The notes under the pieces: generated by a model
The model's database searches: none
What the model was told of the DNA's origin: nothing
What the model saw: only the letters and a program-made list of their open reading frames with translations
Part shown: one piece after another, positions 44,973 to 56,112 of the stretch
Layout of the letters: every line of letters begins with the position of its first letter
Position numbering within the stretch: position 1 is the first letter of the stretch
Translations under genes and position numbers: made by a program
NCBI GenBank assembly: GCA_028554645.1
Contig: JAQOOI010000060.1
Location: 23,501 to 87,500 of the forward strand
DNA: 64,000 nucleotides
Origin: Omphalotus guepiniiformis
Taxonomy: Eukaryota > Basidiomycota > Agaricomycetes > Agaricales > Omphalotaceae
Direction of reading: 5' to 3'

Positions 44973-45046
44973 TATGATTAATCAGAATTGAACTGATAAT
45001 ATTTGTTTGGCAAAACAAATGTTATAACCTATTTAACTATAATCAT
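44973..45046 (-). tRNA. tRNA-Gly-like, GCC-centred anticodon, odd loop
   Basis: Perfect acceptor (ATGATTA with TAATCAT), D stem GTTA/TAAC and T arm ATCAG TTCAATT CTGAT. The anticodon hairpin ATTTGTTTTGCCAAACAAAT pairs as a continuous stem leaving loops of 4, 6 or 8 bases, never 7. An 8-base loop TTTGCCAA would place GCC as the triplet (Gly). The other arms strongly resemble trnG(UCC) at 55803. I read it as a diverged trnG copy inside the plasmid-derived block; function doubtful. Confidence 0.55.
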
Positions 45047-45228
45047 TATATTGTTTTCCCTCTCCCCTCCCCTTTGATCGCAAAGCGAGGGAGGGGGAGG
45101 GAGGGCTATATTTTACTAAAAGAGTCTAATGTTTCAGTAAACCTTCTCCCTTAATTTCATATTAAAAATATGGATCAAATACATCAAATTTGATATTATT
45201 TGGTTTTTTTTTTAATTAAGCAAAATAT

Positions 45229-47474
45229 CTATAAATATTTTTTTAATAGTTTCATTATTTTATTTTTTAATTTTTCAAATAATGTTCTATTATCTAAATT
45301 ATGTTTTAAGTCATTAATTGTAATTGGAATATAATTATTATCTATTAATATTTTACTGTTATTTTTTTTAATATTTATTGTACAATTTTTTATTGTTATG
45401 CTTAAATCTTTAAATGATTTATAAAATCTACTAGCTACATTTTTAACTATAATTTTATTATTTAAAATATCTTTTCCCTCATTAAAAGCTAATGAATCTC
45501 TTGGTATACCAGCCCCCTCCCCTACCCCTTTGATCGCAAAGCGAGGGAGGGGTAGGGGAAATACTGATTTTTCTATTTTTATATTGTTTTTATCAGTATA
45601 AGTATAAACATATTGTTTTATACCTAAAAATATAGCTTTATCTATTACACTTCCATTTAATTCATCTTTCATTAAACCTAAATCAAGACCTAATTCAGAA
45701 TCAGGTAATTTATATGTTGTAAAAATAGAATCAGTATCTCCCCTACCCCTCCCTCGCTTTGCGATCAAAGGGGTAGGGGAGGGGAGTATAATATAAACCA
45801 GGTAACATTTTATATTTAATCATGTGAATTCTAGCATAAGCTGTTACTGCTGCAGCTATTGATACATTACTTTTTACTGTATCAATAACATTTTTTAAAT
45901 CAATTTCTAAGCAACTATTTAATTGATTTAATAAATCAAAATTAATATTTTTAATTAATAAAAGGCAAGAATAATCTTTATTAATTTCTATTATAGTTTT
46001 AATAATTCTAGTAGAAATAAATTTAGGTAAATCATTATTATGAATGTTGACAGTTTCAATCAATTCTTGTTTTCTACCAAAGATACCATATAATGTATTT
46101 AAATGCATTTTAGCTATAAATTTTTCTGCTTTTGATTTAGCATTTTTTTTTTCTCATAAAAATAATTAACAAAATTTGAAAATAAATCAATTTTACTAAA
46201 CTCATAGCCTCTAATCAAGGTTATTTTATAGCCGTAAGGTATTACAGCTTTTAATTCTTCACTAAAATAAATGCCAATTCATTTACCCGTCCCCTCCCCT
46301 TTGGGGTAGGGGAGGGAAAATAGTCTTACCTTGATATTTATATGGTAATAAAGGTATTTTAATATTATTAGTGGTTTCAATTTCAGCTAAGCAAAAGCCA
46401 AAGAAATTTTTTAAATCAATATTACTCATATCATTATGAGTTTTAATTAATTCGTAAGGCATAGGATTACACATAGCTTTAGGATATAAACTGTTAACAT
46501 CATAATAATATAAATTATTTCCTTCTGCTTTATAGTAATCTGTTGCACCACCAAAATAACCTTTTCTAATAAAGCTATCAATTCAACCTTTTAATATAGG
46601 TATATTATTTTGTAAATATTTCAATCTAAATATTTTTAAAGATAATGATGATGTTGATAAAATTGATGTAATATCTACATTATGATCTTCTAAATATATT
46701 TCTTGACCTTTATTTAAAGCTTTTAATAAACAAACAGAATCTTGTAATGAATAATCTTTAAATTGATTTAATAAATCTAAATCCTTAAATAAATCCATAT
46801 TATTAAATCTAGAATCATATTTACTTAACTTACCTTCAACATAAAATGTTTTACATAAATCATCTAAAGAAATTGGATATATTCTATATGAATCTTTTCA
46901 ATTTATTTTCAATTTTTCATATTTCTCCCCTCCCTCGCTTTGCGATCAAAGGGGAGGGGCAGGTTATTTGAATAAATTTATTATTATTATCTATAATGGC
47001 ACTCATAAATGCTGGAAAACATTTTACTAAGCCTTTATAAATAAAAAAACCGTCGAAACTACCTAAATTATGAACAAAAATATTTTTAAAATATTTAATA
47101 TTATTTTTAACAAATCCAAAATAATCTCATCATAAATTTTCAATAGCTTTATCTAAATTTGATTCAAGTAATTTATGATCTATTAAAAATAACTTACTCT
47201 CATTAAAATTATATGCTATTGAAATACAGATAGGTATTTGGATACCGTTATAATTTATAGTCTCAATATCCATAGTACTTATTAATTCTGAAGCTTTATT
47301 TTTATCACCATCTCCCCAAAGGGGGTCGGTGTAATATATTTACTATGAAAATATCTTAAACCTAAATTTTTATTGTTAGTAGATTTTGATAGTGTATTTT
47401 TAGTAATTTTTATATTTTTATTGGTTAAATTATCCATATTTCATACTCTAACTTTAAAAGTTGGAATTACATCT
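45229..47474 (-). pseudogene. Plasmid-type B-family DNA polymerase 1, broken by clusters
   Basis: Protein-primed polymerase. Frame enters from a GC cluster at 47475 (VDVIPTFKVRVWNMDN), so the 5' part is lost. Motifs in order: STMDIETINYNG (Exo I, about 47260), FVHNLGSFDGFFIYKGL (Exo II, about 47050-47085), YSLQDSVCLL (Exo III, about 46735-46760), YYYDVNSLYPKAM (palm motif A, about 46475-46510), KMHLNTLYGIFGRK (motif B, about 46075-46110) and DTDSIFTTYKLP (motif C, about 45715-45740). Clusters interrupt it at 47310-47330, 46925-46960, 46285-46320, 45753-45798 and (in frame) 45510-45560. The one at 45753-45798 is 46 bp, lies directly between LYYT and DTDS, and shifts the frame, so the catalytic motif C is cut off. 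Inactive as written. Confidence 0.9.
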
Positions 47475-47532
47475 ACCCCTTCCCCTCCCCTTCCCCTCCC
47501 CTTCCCCTCCCCTACCCCTCCCCTTTGGGGGA
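47475..47532. repeat. GC hairpin at a junction of two polymerase fragments
   Basis: CCCCTTCCCCTCCCC repeats ending CCCCTTTGGGG. Polymerase 1 reads into it from the left on the minus strand and a different polymerase palm domain emerges from it to the right on the plus strand, so it marks a rearrangement breakpoint. Confidence 0.85.
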
Positions 47533-48956
47533 AGAGTTGAAGTCTTTAAAGGTTATGTTGAAAATATTTATATTTATGATGTTGTATCTCTATATCCATA
47601 TTGTATGTTAAAGGAATTACCGATAGGTAATATTAGTAGAAGTACTGATAATAATCTTGATAATTATTTTGGTTTTTGTTATGCGTAGGTGAAAGTACCT
47701 AAAGGTATCAGAGCTCCTATTTTACCTTTTAGAAAGGAGAATGGAGGATTAGTATACCCTCGCTCTTGCTAAAGCAGCGACTGGTAATTGAAGTGGTTGA
47801 TATACTAGTGAAATACTTAAAAAAGCTAGAGATTCCCAAAATGTTACTCGCTCCTTCCCTCCCCTCGCTTGCTTAGGCAAGCGACCCATTCGCTGCTAAA
47901 GCAGCGAAGGGAAAGGGGAAAGGGAGGAGCGAGAAGTACATCTCGCTGCTAAAGCAGCGAGGGTATAAAATGGAGAAGTCTAATAAATTATTTAGTAAAT
48001 TTGTTGAAAAATATAGTAAAATTAAAATTAATGCTGTCGCTCCGTACGGATTGCATAAGCAAGAGAGATGGAAATAACGCAAAACGAACTACTGCTAAAT
48101 TAATACTTAATAGTTTATTCCCGCCCCTTGCTTTAGCAACCCATTCGCTGCTAAAGCAGCGAGGGGTGCTAAAGCAGGGGAAAGGGAGGAAGATTTAAAC
48201 TAAAATACGAACCATATACAATTGATTTTTGTGATTCTAGTAAAGCTAATGAAATATCTATTAATCATGAAGTTATTGATAGATTAAGTATTAATAATAA
48301 TATAGAATTTATTAAATATACAACAGCACATTCTTAAATACTTAAAGAACTTAATAGAGTCGCTTGCCTTAGCTAGCGAGGAATACAATAAATTAAAAAA
48401 TATAACTAACTTTGATGGTAAATATGTTGTTAGAGCTTTAACAATATCTGCTATGATTACTTCATATGCTTCCATTTTTATGAACCCTTTTTTTAATATG
48501 CCTGATAATACTAGTTATTATACTGATACAGATAATTTATTTATTAAATATCCATTAGATGATAAATACGTAGGAACAGACATAGGTAAATTTTCATTTA
48601 AAGGAATAGCTAAAAGAGCTTATTTCATATCGCCTAAAACATATTGTTTAATTATGGAGGATGATACGGTTATTATAAAATGTAAAGGTTTAGATAACAA
48701 ATTACTTAACGAGAACCACTTTAAAAAATTATTGTCTTCCCTTCCCCTGCGGGAGCGGGAGGAAAGAATGTTACCATTGATACTAGTAAAATATTAACAA
48801 ATATTAAGAAAGGAACAGGAGGTATAAAATCAATGAAGTTAACTATTAAGCCCTCGCTGCTTTAGCAGCGAGATAAATAATAAAAAATATATTAAAGCTG
48901 AAGACCTTAACTTTTATAGTGAACCATATCACGTAATTGATGGTGTGGTTCAATAA
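47533..48956 (+). pseudogene. Plasmid-type DNA polymerase 2, palm/thumb part, broken by clusters
   Basis: Starts inside a protein (GGRVEVFKGYVENIYIYD). Motifs: YDVVSLYPYCML (A, about 47577-47612), KLILNSLF then GRFKLKYEP (B, about 48090-48120 and 48186-48215) and YYTDTDNLFIKYP (C, about 48515-48552), followed by FKGIAKRAYFISPKTY, and the end EPYHVIDGVVQ with TAA at 48954. Clusters interrupt at 47757-47785, 47850-47965, 48035-48070, 48120-48190 (inside motif B), 48360-48385, 48735-48765 and 48850-48870, several shifting frame. No exonuclease domain is present upstream. The motifs differ from polymerase 1 (DVVSLYP versus DVNSLYP, DTDN versus DTDS), so it comes from another polymerase, possibly the one whose N-terminal half is at 32010-34059. 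Confidence 0.88.
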
Positions 48957-50525
48957 TCCTTAACAGATTGACACTGTAACCCCCCCCCCGCCAGCCATTA
49001 CTGTCCGTAGAGAGGAGGGTAAGCCTTCGCTCCCCCTTCGGAGGGTAGCCTCCTCCCCCCCCCCCCCCCACCCTATCACAAAGCAAGGGCCCATTCGCTC
49101 CTTTGCTTTAGCAAGGAAAGCGAGGGCCTCTTCCGCTCCTGCTTTAGGCTTTAGATGGGGGTCTCTCCCTCGCTCCCACCCGCAGCTAAAGTAGCTCCGT
49201 TTGCAAAGCGAGTAGCGCTTGTATTTTAATAAGTTTATTTTTAATTACTTATTTAATGTTAAATTACTAATTTTTAATATCTTATTATATTGATCAATTA
49301 ATTTATTATTGAATAAATAAATAATTATTTTTTAAAAGAATATAATTATAAAAAAAATTTTATAAAACTTTTAATTAAAATAATTGTATATATTTAAATT
49401 ATTAAATTTATATATTAAATACTTTCTGTTTTATATGCAATATTAACTTTTTTCATTTGTTAAAATATTTAAATAAACATTGTTTATTTTTCTTGTTTTT
49501 ACCTACTAATAATATATAAAAAAAAATTTTTTAATTTTTACTATTAACCTCTTCGCATTAATAAACATTGTTGAAAAATGCAAGAGTGAGGCAATCAATT
49601 AAAAATGAAAAAAAAAAAGTTATTTTAATATTTGATTAAAAATTTAATTTTAATAAGCTAAGCAAAAAGCAAAGTAAGTTGCGTATATAAAAAATATTTT
49701 TTTATTTAAAAAATAAGGTTCAATTCACTCACTCGCTTGCTCACTATTGCTCACTCTCTCTTTTTACCGCCCCGACCTTTGGTCTCTCACCTTTGGCTGC
49801 GTCCATTGCTTTAGCAACACCCAGCTTTAGCAGCCCCAGCTTTAGCAGCCCCAGCTTTAGCAGCCCTAGCTTTTCCTGCTTTATCTTAGTGATGGCTCGC
49901 TCCTTTGCTTTAGCAAGGAGCGAGGGGAAAGAGCGAGGCTAAGGCAATTATGCGAAACCCGCCCCCTGCTTTAGCAGCACCCGTTCGCTCCTTTGCTTTA
50001 GCAAAGAAAGTGAGGGGAGCGAAGATAAGCGGGTAGGGGAGAGAGATCTGTGTTTGCAGTTTCAATCGCTCGCGCAGCGACAGAGAGTGAGCGAGTAAAT
50101 AAGCTAGTTTTAACAAAATTAAAATTTTATTCTTTAACTATTAAGCGAAGGTGAGCCTATACCCCTAAAATTTTTTAGTTTAATACTTTTTTAATAAGCG
50201 CTCTTGCTAAAGCAGCAGCGAGCGAGAGAAAAAAATAAATATAAAATTTATAAGATAAGTATAATTTATTTAATAAAAGCACTTTTACCTTGCCGCCTAC
50301 AAAATAATAACAATAGTAACAATAGTAATATTTGCATAATAACCTAAACAAGGTTGACTAAAAAAATACATATTTTGCCGATTAAAAATTAATTTAAGTT
50401 AGCCACTTAGTCGGGAGCGAGGAAGTTTGTTGCATTAATAAGTTTTAAACAGAGTAAAAATAAAAACACTAAATTTACATTTTTAATTTATTTTTTTTAA
50501 TATAAAAAAAAATTTTTATAAATTT
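48957..50525. repeat. Gene-free DNA with clusters, right edge of plasmid block
   Basis: No gene seen. Poly-C tracts and TTTGCTTTAGCAAGG clusters at 48980-49220, AT-rich DNA to 49720, then clusters (49800-50100) including three copies of CCCAGCTTTAGCAG. Confidence 0.6.
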
Positions 50526-50597
50526 AAGAGTGTAATATAATTGGCAGTATGTTGATCTCCAAAATCAATCGTAGGTGTTCGAGTCACCTCATTCTTG
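50526..50597 (+). tRNA. trnW: tRNA-Trp (CCA)
   Basis: Acceptor AAGAGTG with CATTCTT (one G-T pair), anticodon stem TTGAT/ATCAA with loop CTCCAAA, T arm AGGTG TTCGAGT CACCT. The anticodon is CCA, which decodes UGG by standard rules; this genome also uses UGA for Trp. See findings. Confidence 0.93.
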
Positions 50598-51959
50598 TAA
50601 TCAAACAAAAATTTACTCTTGCATTTCATACACTTTTTTTGATCACTTAATCATTTTTGCTTTTTCTGATTCCTTTGCTTTTATAAACCAAAGAAGCAGG
50701 AACTAGTAAATGCTAGTTTAAGCAAATAAGGCAAAAGGAAACAAAACTTATATGCAAAATAGAAAGTTAGGATCACTATTACTTTTCTGCAATCATTCAC
50801 TTTTGTTTAGCATATTATCCGGAAAAGTGATAAATGAGCGGTAACCTTTCTTGCTAAGGCTAATCATTCACCCACCCCCCAGCTTTAGCAGCCCCTTTCC
50901 CCTCGCTGCTTTAGCAGCGAATGGTGCGGGGCGGGCAGCAATAAGTTTAAGTGAGCGGGAGAGTGAGCATGGCTTGCTAGAGTAAAATTAAAAGGTGGTT
51001 ATCACAAAAGTTTTGGAAATGTTATACTAAAAAAATTTTTTTAACTATTTCTCCAATCTCTTACTCCCTTTTTTTTGTTTAGCTTATTAAACTTTTTCTA
51101 TACCATATTGATAATTAACGTTTACTAATTAATGCAAAGATGTGGTTACCTCTTGTTTATAAAAATACACACATCTTAGGTGTTGCGTGTATTACTCACT
51201 AACTTGCCTTAGCTACTCTCGCTCACTTAAACTTGCTCTCTCACTCGTTAAAGCGAGATTGTGATTGTAGCACAAATTGCCCCCCCCCCCCCTTCCCACC
51301 CCTTCCCCTCGCCGCTTTAGCAGCGAATGGGGCGGGGCGGCCTGCTAAAGCAGGCGGGGGAGCGAGTTATTTATTGAGTATATGCTACCTCCTATCCAAT
51401 TATTAGACATTATTAGTAGCTAGAACAATAGAGTTAATTTTAGCAACTCAGCCACAATCACAATGGTGAGTGAGCCTTAGCAACTCACAATAGTTTAAGA
51501 GAGCAAAATTTTATACTAAATTCGCACTTGCTAATTAATGCAAAGTTGTAAATTTAAGTAAGCAAATGTAACGTTAACTTACTTTTTTTTGTGCTAATAA
51601 GCCGAAGTGGAAATGTAATTCGCAATTTCACACACTTGCTTTAGCAACCTAACACTCCCGCTCACTCGCTTTATCGCTTACCCAAATATAGCTCTCGCTC
51701 TCTCGCCACCTAAGATAAAGCAGGAAAAGCGAGGGCTGCTAAAGCTGGGGCTGCTAAAGCTGGGGGTTGGTAAAGCAATGGACGCAGCCAAAGGAGAGAG
51801 TGAAAGCTGCTAGTAAAAAAAATTTAAGTATATATTAAAAAAGTTATATTATTTTTTATTAAATTTTTATATTATGTTTTTTTATATACTTAACAAATAA
51901 TTAATTTTAATTGAATAAAAAAATATATTTAATTTTATAAAATTAAATATATTTTTGTA
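50598..51959. repeat. Gene-free spacer between trnW and trnD
   Basis: No gene seen. Clusters at 50870-50970, 51185-51370 (poly-C, CCCCTCGCCGCTTTAGCAGC) and 51640-51810. Confidence 0.6.
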
Positions 51960-52032
51960 GGGTCCTTAGCTTAACAGGTAGAGCATCTAATTGTCAATTA
52001 GGATTGTCCCAGTTCGAATCTGGAAGGACTCG
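51960..52032 (+). tRNA. trnD: tRNA-Asp (GUC)
   Basis: Acceptor GGGTCCT with AGGACTC (one G-T pair), D stem GCTT/GAGC, anticodon stem-loop TCTAA TTGTCAA TTAGG (anticodon GTC), T loop TTCGAAT. Confidence 0.95.
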
Positions 52033-52389
52033 TATTTAAAAATTATTAATAAATTTATTATATTTATATTAATAATTTTTATATAAATCTTAATAATTAA
52101 AAATTTTAATTAAGTAATATAAAATTTATAAACACTTTTATCATCACTTAAACTATCATTATTGCTTGCAATTAAATTTAACCGAGCACCAAACCCAAGC
52201 TCACCTTTATCTTAAATTATTCTATAACATAAGTGAGATACTAAGGCAAGAGAATGATTGTGATTGTAATACTTACCAATCCCTTGTTTTAGCATCCAAC
52301 TCTTTAGTTGCTAGAGCAAGGAATGTTTTACCTTAGTGGAAAAGGTGAAGTTGGTATTTTTGTGTTATTGATTGTGAGTATATTGGGTT

Positions 52390-52464
52390 ATGAAAAAAAA
52401 ACAAAAAAACAAAAAAACAAAAAAACAAAAAAAAAAAAACAAAAAAACAAAAAACAAAAAAACA
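52390..52464. repeat. Poly-A/C microsatellite
   Basis: Runs of A7C units (AAAAAAACAAAAAAAC) end immediately before trnI. The spacer 52033-52389 has no gene. Confidence 0.9.
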
Positions 52465-52470
52465 GGGGGC

Positions 52471-52541
52471 AAGCCTATAATTTAAGGGTAGAATAATTTC
52501 TTGATGAGGAATCTGTAGAAGTTCAAATCTTCTTAGGCTTA
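52471..52541 (+). tRNA. trnI: tRNA-Ile (GAU)
   Basis: Acceptor AAGCCTA with TAGGCTT, D stem ATTT/GAAT, anticodon stem-loop ATTTC TTGATGA GGAAT (anticodon GAT), T arm AGAAG TTCAAAT CTTCT. Confidence 0.95.
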
Positions 52542-53008
52542 TTAAAAAGTTTATGTTAAGCTGTTTTTTTAATTATAATATTTTTAATATTGTTATTTGC
52601 TCGCTCGCACACTTGCTAAGACAAGCACACTTACTTAAACTTTAGTTGCTAGCTGCTATCACTATCTTGCTCACCTGCTTTAGCAGCTAACCCACTCATT
52701 TATGTGAATGCAAAAGGTGATGGACGCTATCACATAAAATGAGCTAGTGGTGGGGGCAATAATGCAAGACCAAAGGTAGTGAGCGAAGGAGTGAGTTGCC
52801 CCACTCTATCTAAGGCAATAACTTGCCCACCCCCCCCCCCGCTGTAGCACCCCTGCAGTAGCAGCCCTGCTTTAGTCACCCTGCTTTAGTACTTTAGTAG
52901 GGGTTGCTATCACTAATGTGAGCCGCGGAGCGGGGGGGGGGGGCATTATGTGTTGCGAGACCCGCAAAGCGGGAAGTGAGCAAGAGGGGTTTATTTTATT
53001 TATTTTAA
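52542..53008. repeat. GC clusters between trnI and atp8
   Basis: No gene seen. TGCTTTAGCAGC and poly-C/poly-G tracts (52830-52840, 52932-52943) fill the spacer. Confidence 0.5.
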
Positions 53009-53167
53009 TTAATTTTTATTACTTAATTTTGTAATATATATTCTAACTACTTGTAGTAAAGTAAATAATGGTAAAATATATTTAGATAAAATATAAACTA
53101 AAATTAATAGTACTACAAATGCAAAAATAATTTGATTTAAAAAAAAATATGGTATTAATTGAGGCAT
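53009..53167 (-). CDS. atp8: ATP synthase subunit 8
   Basis: Short stator protein of the Fo sector that associates with Atp6. 52 codons from the ATG at 53167 to TAA at 53009-53011. It starts [17 protein letters not shown], the hallmark of fungal Atp8 (MPQLxPFYF...), followed by one hydrophobic helix ([20 protein letters not shown]) and a short basic tail. Length is normal (48-55 residues in fungi). It is the only minus-strand gene inside an otherwise plus-strand tRNA run, so it must have its own promoter or come from a far upstream transcript. No frameshift. Confidence 0.95.
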   Translation of the reverse strand: MPQLIPYFFLNQIIFAFVVLLILVYILSKYILPLFTLLQVVRIYITKLSNKN

Positions 53168-53463
53168 TTTTATATTTAATTTATTATTTGCTAAGGCAAG
53201 TGTTCTTATACTAATTTATTAAAAAAGAACTATCTCTATAATTAAAAAAAATTATATACTTAAACTAAGCGCGCAGCGGTAAATGAGATATTGAGGGTAT
53301 TTTTAAAATATAAAATATTTAATTTTAAAAAATTAATTATTATAAATTATTTGATATATTTAATTATTAATAAAGAATTTAATCTTTCTTTTATTTTATA
53401 ATATTTAGTTTAAATATAATTATAAAATATTTATTAATAAAAAAATTTTTTTTAATAATATAA

Positions 53464-53541
53464 AGAGTTAAGTTTACAGATGGTTTTCTGTAGTAGACCT
53501 GCAAAGTCTAACTTTTAGGGTTCAATTCCTTCTTAACTCTA
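53464..53541 (+). tRNA. trnC: tRNA-Cys (GCA)
   Basis: Acceptor AGAGTTA with TAACTCT, anticodon stem-loop TAGAC CTGCAAA GTCTA (anticodon GCA), T loop TTCAATT. The D loop (CAGATGGTTTTC) is rather long, giving 78 bases in all. Confidence 0.93.
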
Positions 53542-55019
53542 TAATTTTAAATTAAGGTTAATTATACTATTTAAACTTTTTAAATACAATTTATAAGCCA
53601 AAGTCCATTATAAATTACATTGGAATCGAGCAATTAACAGTCTACTCGCTTTTGCTATTGTTTAACTTTTTAACTTACACTTTTGCTTTTGTTTAACACA
53701 CCCGCATAGGCGAAAGGTGTAGGTGTCGCTCCCTCCCTCGCACCCTCGCTCCCTCGCTATAAGCGACAGCTAAAGCAGGGTCTCGCACCCGTCGCTCCTT
53801 TGCTTTAGCAAGGAAAGCGAGGGAGTTGTCTAAGCAAGAGCGGGAGCGCTCGCTCTCTCGCCTCATTGCTTTAGTTGCTAAAGCAAGGACGGCGGCTGCT
53901 GCTTTAGCAAGAGCGAGGGGACGTAGGCGAGTGGTTGCTTACTCTTTTTTATTTTATATGAATGTTTATTATTGTATAAAAAAAAATAGACTGAGTTTAT
54001 GTTTAAGCATAATTAAGCTAAATTTAAAACACCTTCCGCTCACTCTTGCTCACTCGCATTAGCGATAGTCGCTAGCATTTAAAGCAAGAGAGGCTACACT
54101 ACTTCGCATAAGCGGGTGTGCGATATGTGATATTGCCCCTCTTGCTTAGGCAGCTTAGCGTGTAAGTGAGCAATGGAGTAAAAGAACAAAAACTTTGGAC
54201 TTAGGATTGCTACCACTATTGCTAGTCAGCGTTCACAATCGTATAAACTTTGATAAAGGCAAAATTTTTACAGCGAAGCTGCTTTTTATTGCTTATGCAA
54301 TACGCGGCTCATTCTCCAAAAAGTTTAAGTTGCAATTTGAAGAGTGATAGGGAGAGCAACAATAAGCATAAGCTTAAAAATGGAGTAAAAGTGAGCAACC
54401 ACTCAACCTCGCTCAATTATGTGTTAGTGACAAAAGTGAGTATTGCCTTTTTTGCTTGCATTTTTTTGTGTGTTGGGGGGGGGGGGGAAAGAAAAAGCGA
54501 GGAAGTAAGTAAAAGCGTCGCTCTCGTTCACTCTCCTTATCGCTCACTTGCTAACGCTCACGACCATTAATGTGTATGTGGGTTGCTATCACTAATGTGA
54601 GTGGTCACTGTCCACCGACCACCTCCCCTCCCTTTCGCAAAGCCGCAAAGCGAGGGTCGCGGATTGCATAAGCAGGAGGTGAATGGAGCATGAGTGTAGC
54701 CTCTCTTGCTTTAAATGCTAGCAACTATCGCTAATGCGAGTGAGCAAGAGAATATGTTGCTCTTGCTTAGGTAAATCATATTGGCGCTTAGCGAGATTGA
54801 GTTGCTAATGCAAGAGTGAATTGATAAGGCTCGCTTGCTATCGACTATCGCTAAGGCGAGTTAACGAGTGGCCTGCTAAAGCAGTCAAAGGAATGAGCAA
54901 TAAGGAGAGGAAAAATACGACCAAAACCTTTTTTTTTTTAAATATTTATCTTGTTATAAATAATATTAAATTTTATTTAACAAAATTAATATAAATAAAA
55001 AATATTTATTATTAAAAAT
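53542..55019. repeat. Gene-free DNA with clusters
   Basis: No gene seen. Clusters with CACCCGTCGCTCCTTTGCTT, GCATAAGCGGGTG and CACTAATGTGAG words at 53710-54900; small open frames here are cluster translations. Confidence 0.6.
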
Positions 55020-55092
55020 ATTCTCTTAGTTTAACCGGTTAGAACAGCATTCTTCTAAAATGCTAATTTTGGTTCGAATCCAAAAGAGAATA
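55020..55092 (+). tRNA. trnR: tRNA-Arg (UCU)
   Basis: Acceptor ATTCTCT with AGAGAAT, D stem GTTT/GAAC, anticodon stem-loop GCATT CTTCTAA AATGC (anticodon TCT), T loop TTCGAAT. Reads AGA/AGG. Confidence 0.95.
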
Positions 55093-55802
55093 TAATCATT
55101 ATAAAAATACTGTATGATTTTGTTAACTATTAAATATTTTATATAACAAAACTTTTTTTTTTTTTGCGCATACGAAATGCTTTACTTATATTATTTAATT
55201 TTTAATTAAAATATAGTTATATCACTATAAAATTTTTTTTTCATTTTTTAATATAGCTGTGCAATCACTTATTAAAATATGCTTAAAAAAAAATAATATT
55301 TTTATCAATTATATTTATTTACAAAAAATTACTTTTATTTAAATAATAATTTTTATTTAATTTTTATCCTTGTTTAAATATTATTGCAAATACAGCGATA
55401 ATTTATACAATACTCGTTCTCTCTACCTTAGTAGCTTATGCAATCGCTCAATTAAACATTTAGTCTTGCCATAGCAACTCACTCTTGCTTAGGCAATTAT
55501 TCGTTCACTGTAACTATCACTATAACTTTTGCTCACTCGCATTAACGATAGTCGCTAACATTTAAAGCAAGAGAGGCAACCCACCTTTGCATAAGCAGGA
55601 GAGCAAAAGTTAGCGAGAGTGCGGCGGTAATGTGGGTGTGGTGTATCGTTATCACCCTCGCCTTAGGACTAAAGTCACAGTAGCCTAAGCAAGCGATCGC
55701 GGAGCGGGGGGGGGGGGAGTGGAAAAATTTTTTTTTTTAATAATTAAAAATATTGTAATTTTTTAAAAGAAGAGAAATGTAATTATTAAAAATAAAAAAT
55801 AA
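55093..55802. repeat. Gene-free spacer between trnR and trnG
   Basis: No gene seen. AT-rich to 55400, then clusters with GCATTAACGATAGTCGCTA-type words and a poly-G tract near 55705. Confidence 0.5.
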
Positions 55803-55874
55803 ACGAGTATAGTTAAGTGGATATAACCTCTACCTTCCAAGTAGATATCATCAGTTCAAATCTGATTATTCGTA
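55803..55874 (+). tRNA. trnG: tRNA-Gly (UCC)
   Basis: Acceptor ACGAGTA with TATTCGT, D stem GTTA/TAAC, anticodon stem-loop TCTAC CTTCCAA GTAGA (anticodon TCC), T arm ATCAG TTCAAAT CTGAT. Two diverged, probably non-functional relatives lie at 25702 and 44973. Confidence 0.95.
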
Positions 55875-56054
55875 ATTTTTATTAGTATTATAAATCAATT
55901 CTTTAAAATTATAATATTAATATGTTATTAATAAATTTAAAAAATCTTAACAATTAAAAATTGTCATTTAAATTAACAATTTTGTTATTATTACTTTTTT
56001 TTAATTTTTTTATAAAGAACAACTTTTCGCTCCGTACGTAGCACTTGCAATCAC

Positions 56055-56112
56055 TCTTTCCCCTTCCCCTCCCCTTCCCCTTCCCCCGCTTTGCGGGGGA
56101 AGGGGAGGGGAG
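56055..56112. repeat. GC hairpin, CCCCGCTTTGCGGGG centre
   Basis: CCCCTTCCCC units, centre CCCCCGCTTTGCGGGGG, then GGGGAAGGGG units. The remaining spacer to nad1 (55875-58440) has no gene, only clusters and AT-rich DNA. Confidence 0.9.
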
